From NCBI GenBank assembly GCA_036478235.1, contig JAZGDZ010000037.1:1-6153 (forward strand): 6,153 nucleotides of DNA. The letters run 5' to 3'. The stretch comes from JACZWZ01 sp036478235. GTDB lineage: Bacteria; Actinomycetota; Acidimicrobiia; Spongiisociales; UBA11373. The notes under the pieces were generated by a model, which saw only the letters and a program-made list of their open reading frames with translations, made no database searches and had not been told where the DNA came from. The position numbers and the translations under genes are program-made. Every line of letters begins with the position of its first letter. Within the stretch, counting starts at the first letter, position 1. Shown one piece after another: positions 6,030-6,153 of the stretch.

Positions 6030-6153
6030 TGTCGGGTCGCGCGATAGGGCCGACGGTTCATGGGGTGTTTCCGGAGTTGGGGATGATGATTTCAGCAGGT
6101 GGTGTTCCTTGGTTCCATTTGCCTCGGTGGGGTCTATCGGTGTTGTAGTAGCT
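6030..6153 (-). mobile_element. Terminal part of an insertion sequence (inner boundary tentative)
   Basis: The transposase C-terminus at 6058-6153 shows that an insertion sequence enters the window from the right. Its end must lie between the PGPGW gene and base 6058. The segment starting TGTCGGGTCGCGCG at 6030 is a candidate terminal repeat, since IS481- and many IS3-type ends begin with TG and lie just past the transposase stop. The opposite end is outside the window, so neither the repeat nor a target duplication can be confirmed. Confidence 0.4.
6058..6153 (-). CDS. Integrase-core transposase, C-terminal fragment (5' part outside window)
   Basis: The last 31 codons of a DDE transposase with an rve-type integrase core, read on the minus strand from the window edge to TGA at 6060-6058. 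The visible motif YYNTDRPHRGKWNQGTPPAE is the characteristic end of IS3- and IS481-like transposases (the usual form is YN-x-x-RPH followed by TP-x-E), just after the catalytic Glu region. The tail IIIPNSGNTP follows. The catalytic DDE residues lie beyond the window, so it cannot be told whether the element is intact or which IS family it belongs to. Confidence 0.85.
   Translation of the reverse strand, partial: SYYNTDRPHRGKWNQGTPPAEIIIPNSGNTP

Noticed and set aside
5936..6061. Longer N-terminus for the PGPGW protein from ATG 6061
   Set aside because: The extra 42 residues are Arg/Ser/Pro-rich without family similarity and overlap a hairpin and the likely insertion-sequence border.
1..6153. 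A new defence, toxin-antitoxin, CRISPR or biosynthetic system
   Set aside because: Every sizeable gene falls in a known envelope, transport, nucleotidase or transposase family, the genes alternate in strand, and no repeat-spacer array or paired small genes are present.

Overview
The window is high-GC chromosomal DNA, most likely from an actinobacterium (possibly Acidimicrobiia or a relative). This rests on strong G/C bias at third codon positions, a PGPGW-type small membrane protein, few Shine-Dalgarno sequences, and three genes with a TAnnnT hexamer 6-9 nt before the start codon, as in leaderless actinobacterial transcripts. The taxonomic assignment is inference.

Layout: (1) bases 1-644, minus strand: a VIT1/CCC1-family iron/manganese transporter whose 3' end lies outside the window. 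(2) 729-1611, plus strand, divergent from it: an M23 (LytM) zinc endopeptidase. Its signal peptide is in a different reading frame from its body, so one indel near base 798 or a real frameshift is likely. (3) 1754-2221, plus: a lone type IV pilin-like prepilin. (4) 2395-3180, minus, convergent with the pilin: SurE 5'/3'-nucleotidase, with a GC-rich hairpin between them. (5) 3181-3381: a divergent intergenic region carrying two inward-facing arrays of degenerate 7-bp repeats. (6) 3382-5625, plus: a large secreted lipoprotein with a PF09826-type beta-propeller and an unusual cysteine-containing stretch near its C-terminus. (7) a perfect 14-bp hairpin at 5643-5673, then on the minus strand a short PGPGW membrane protein (5693-5935). 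(8) 6058-6153, minus: the last 31 codons of an integrase-core transposase, marking an insertion sequence that continues beyond the window.

The genes do not form an operon. They alternate in strand and look like independent cell-envelope and housekeeping functions: metal transport, peptidoglycan hydrolysis, pilus or pseudopilus, nucleotide dephosphorylation, surface lipoprotein and small membrane protein. I see no CRISPR array, tRNA, rRNA, phage gene or defence system. The items most worth a second look are the broken reading frame of the M23 gene, the heptamer arrays between surE and the lipoprotein gene, and the cysteine-containing stretch in the propeller lipoprotein.
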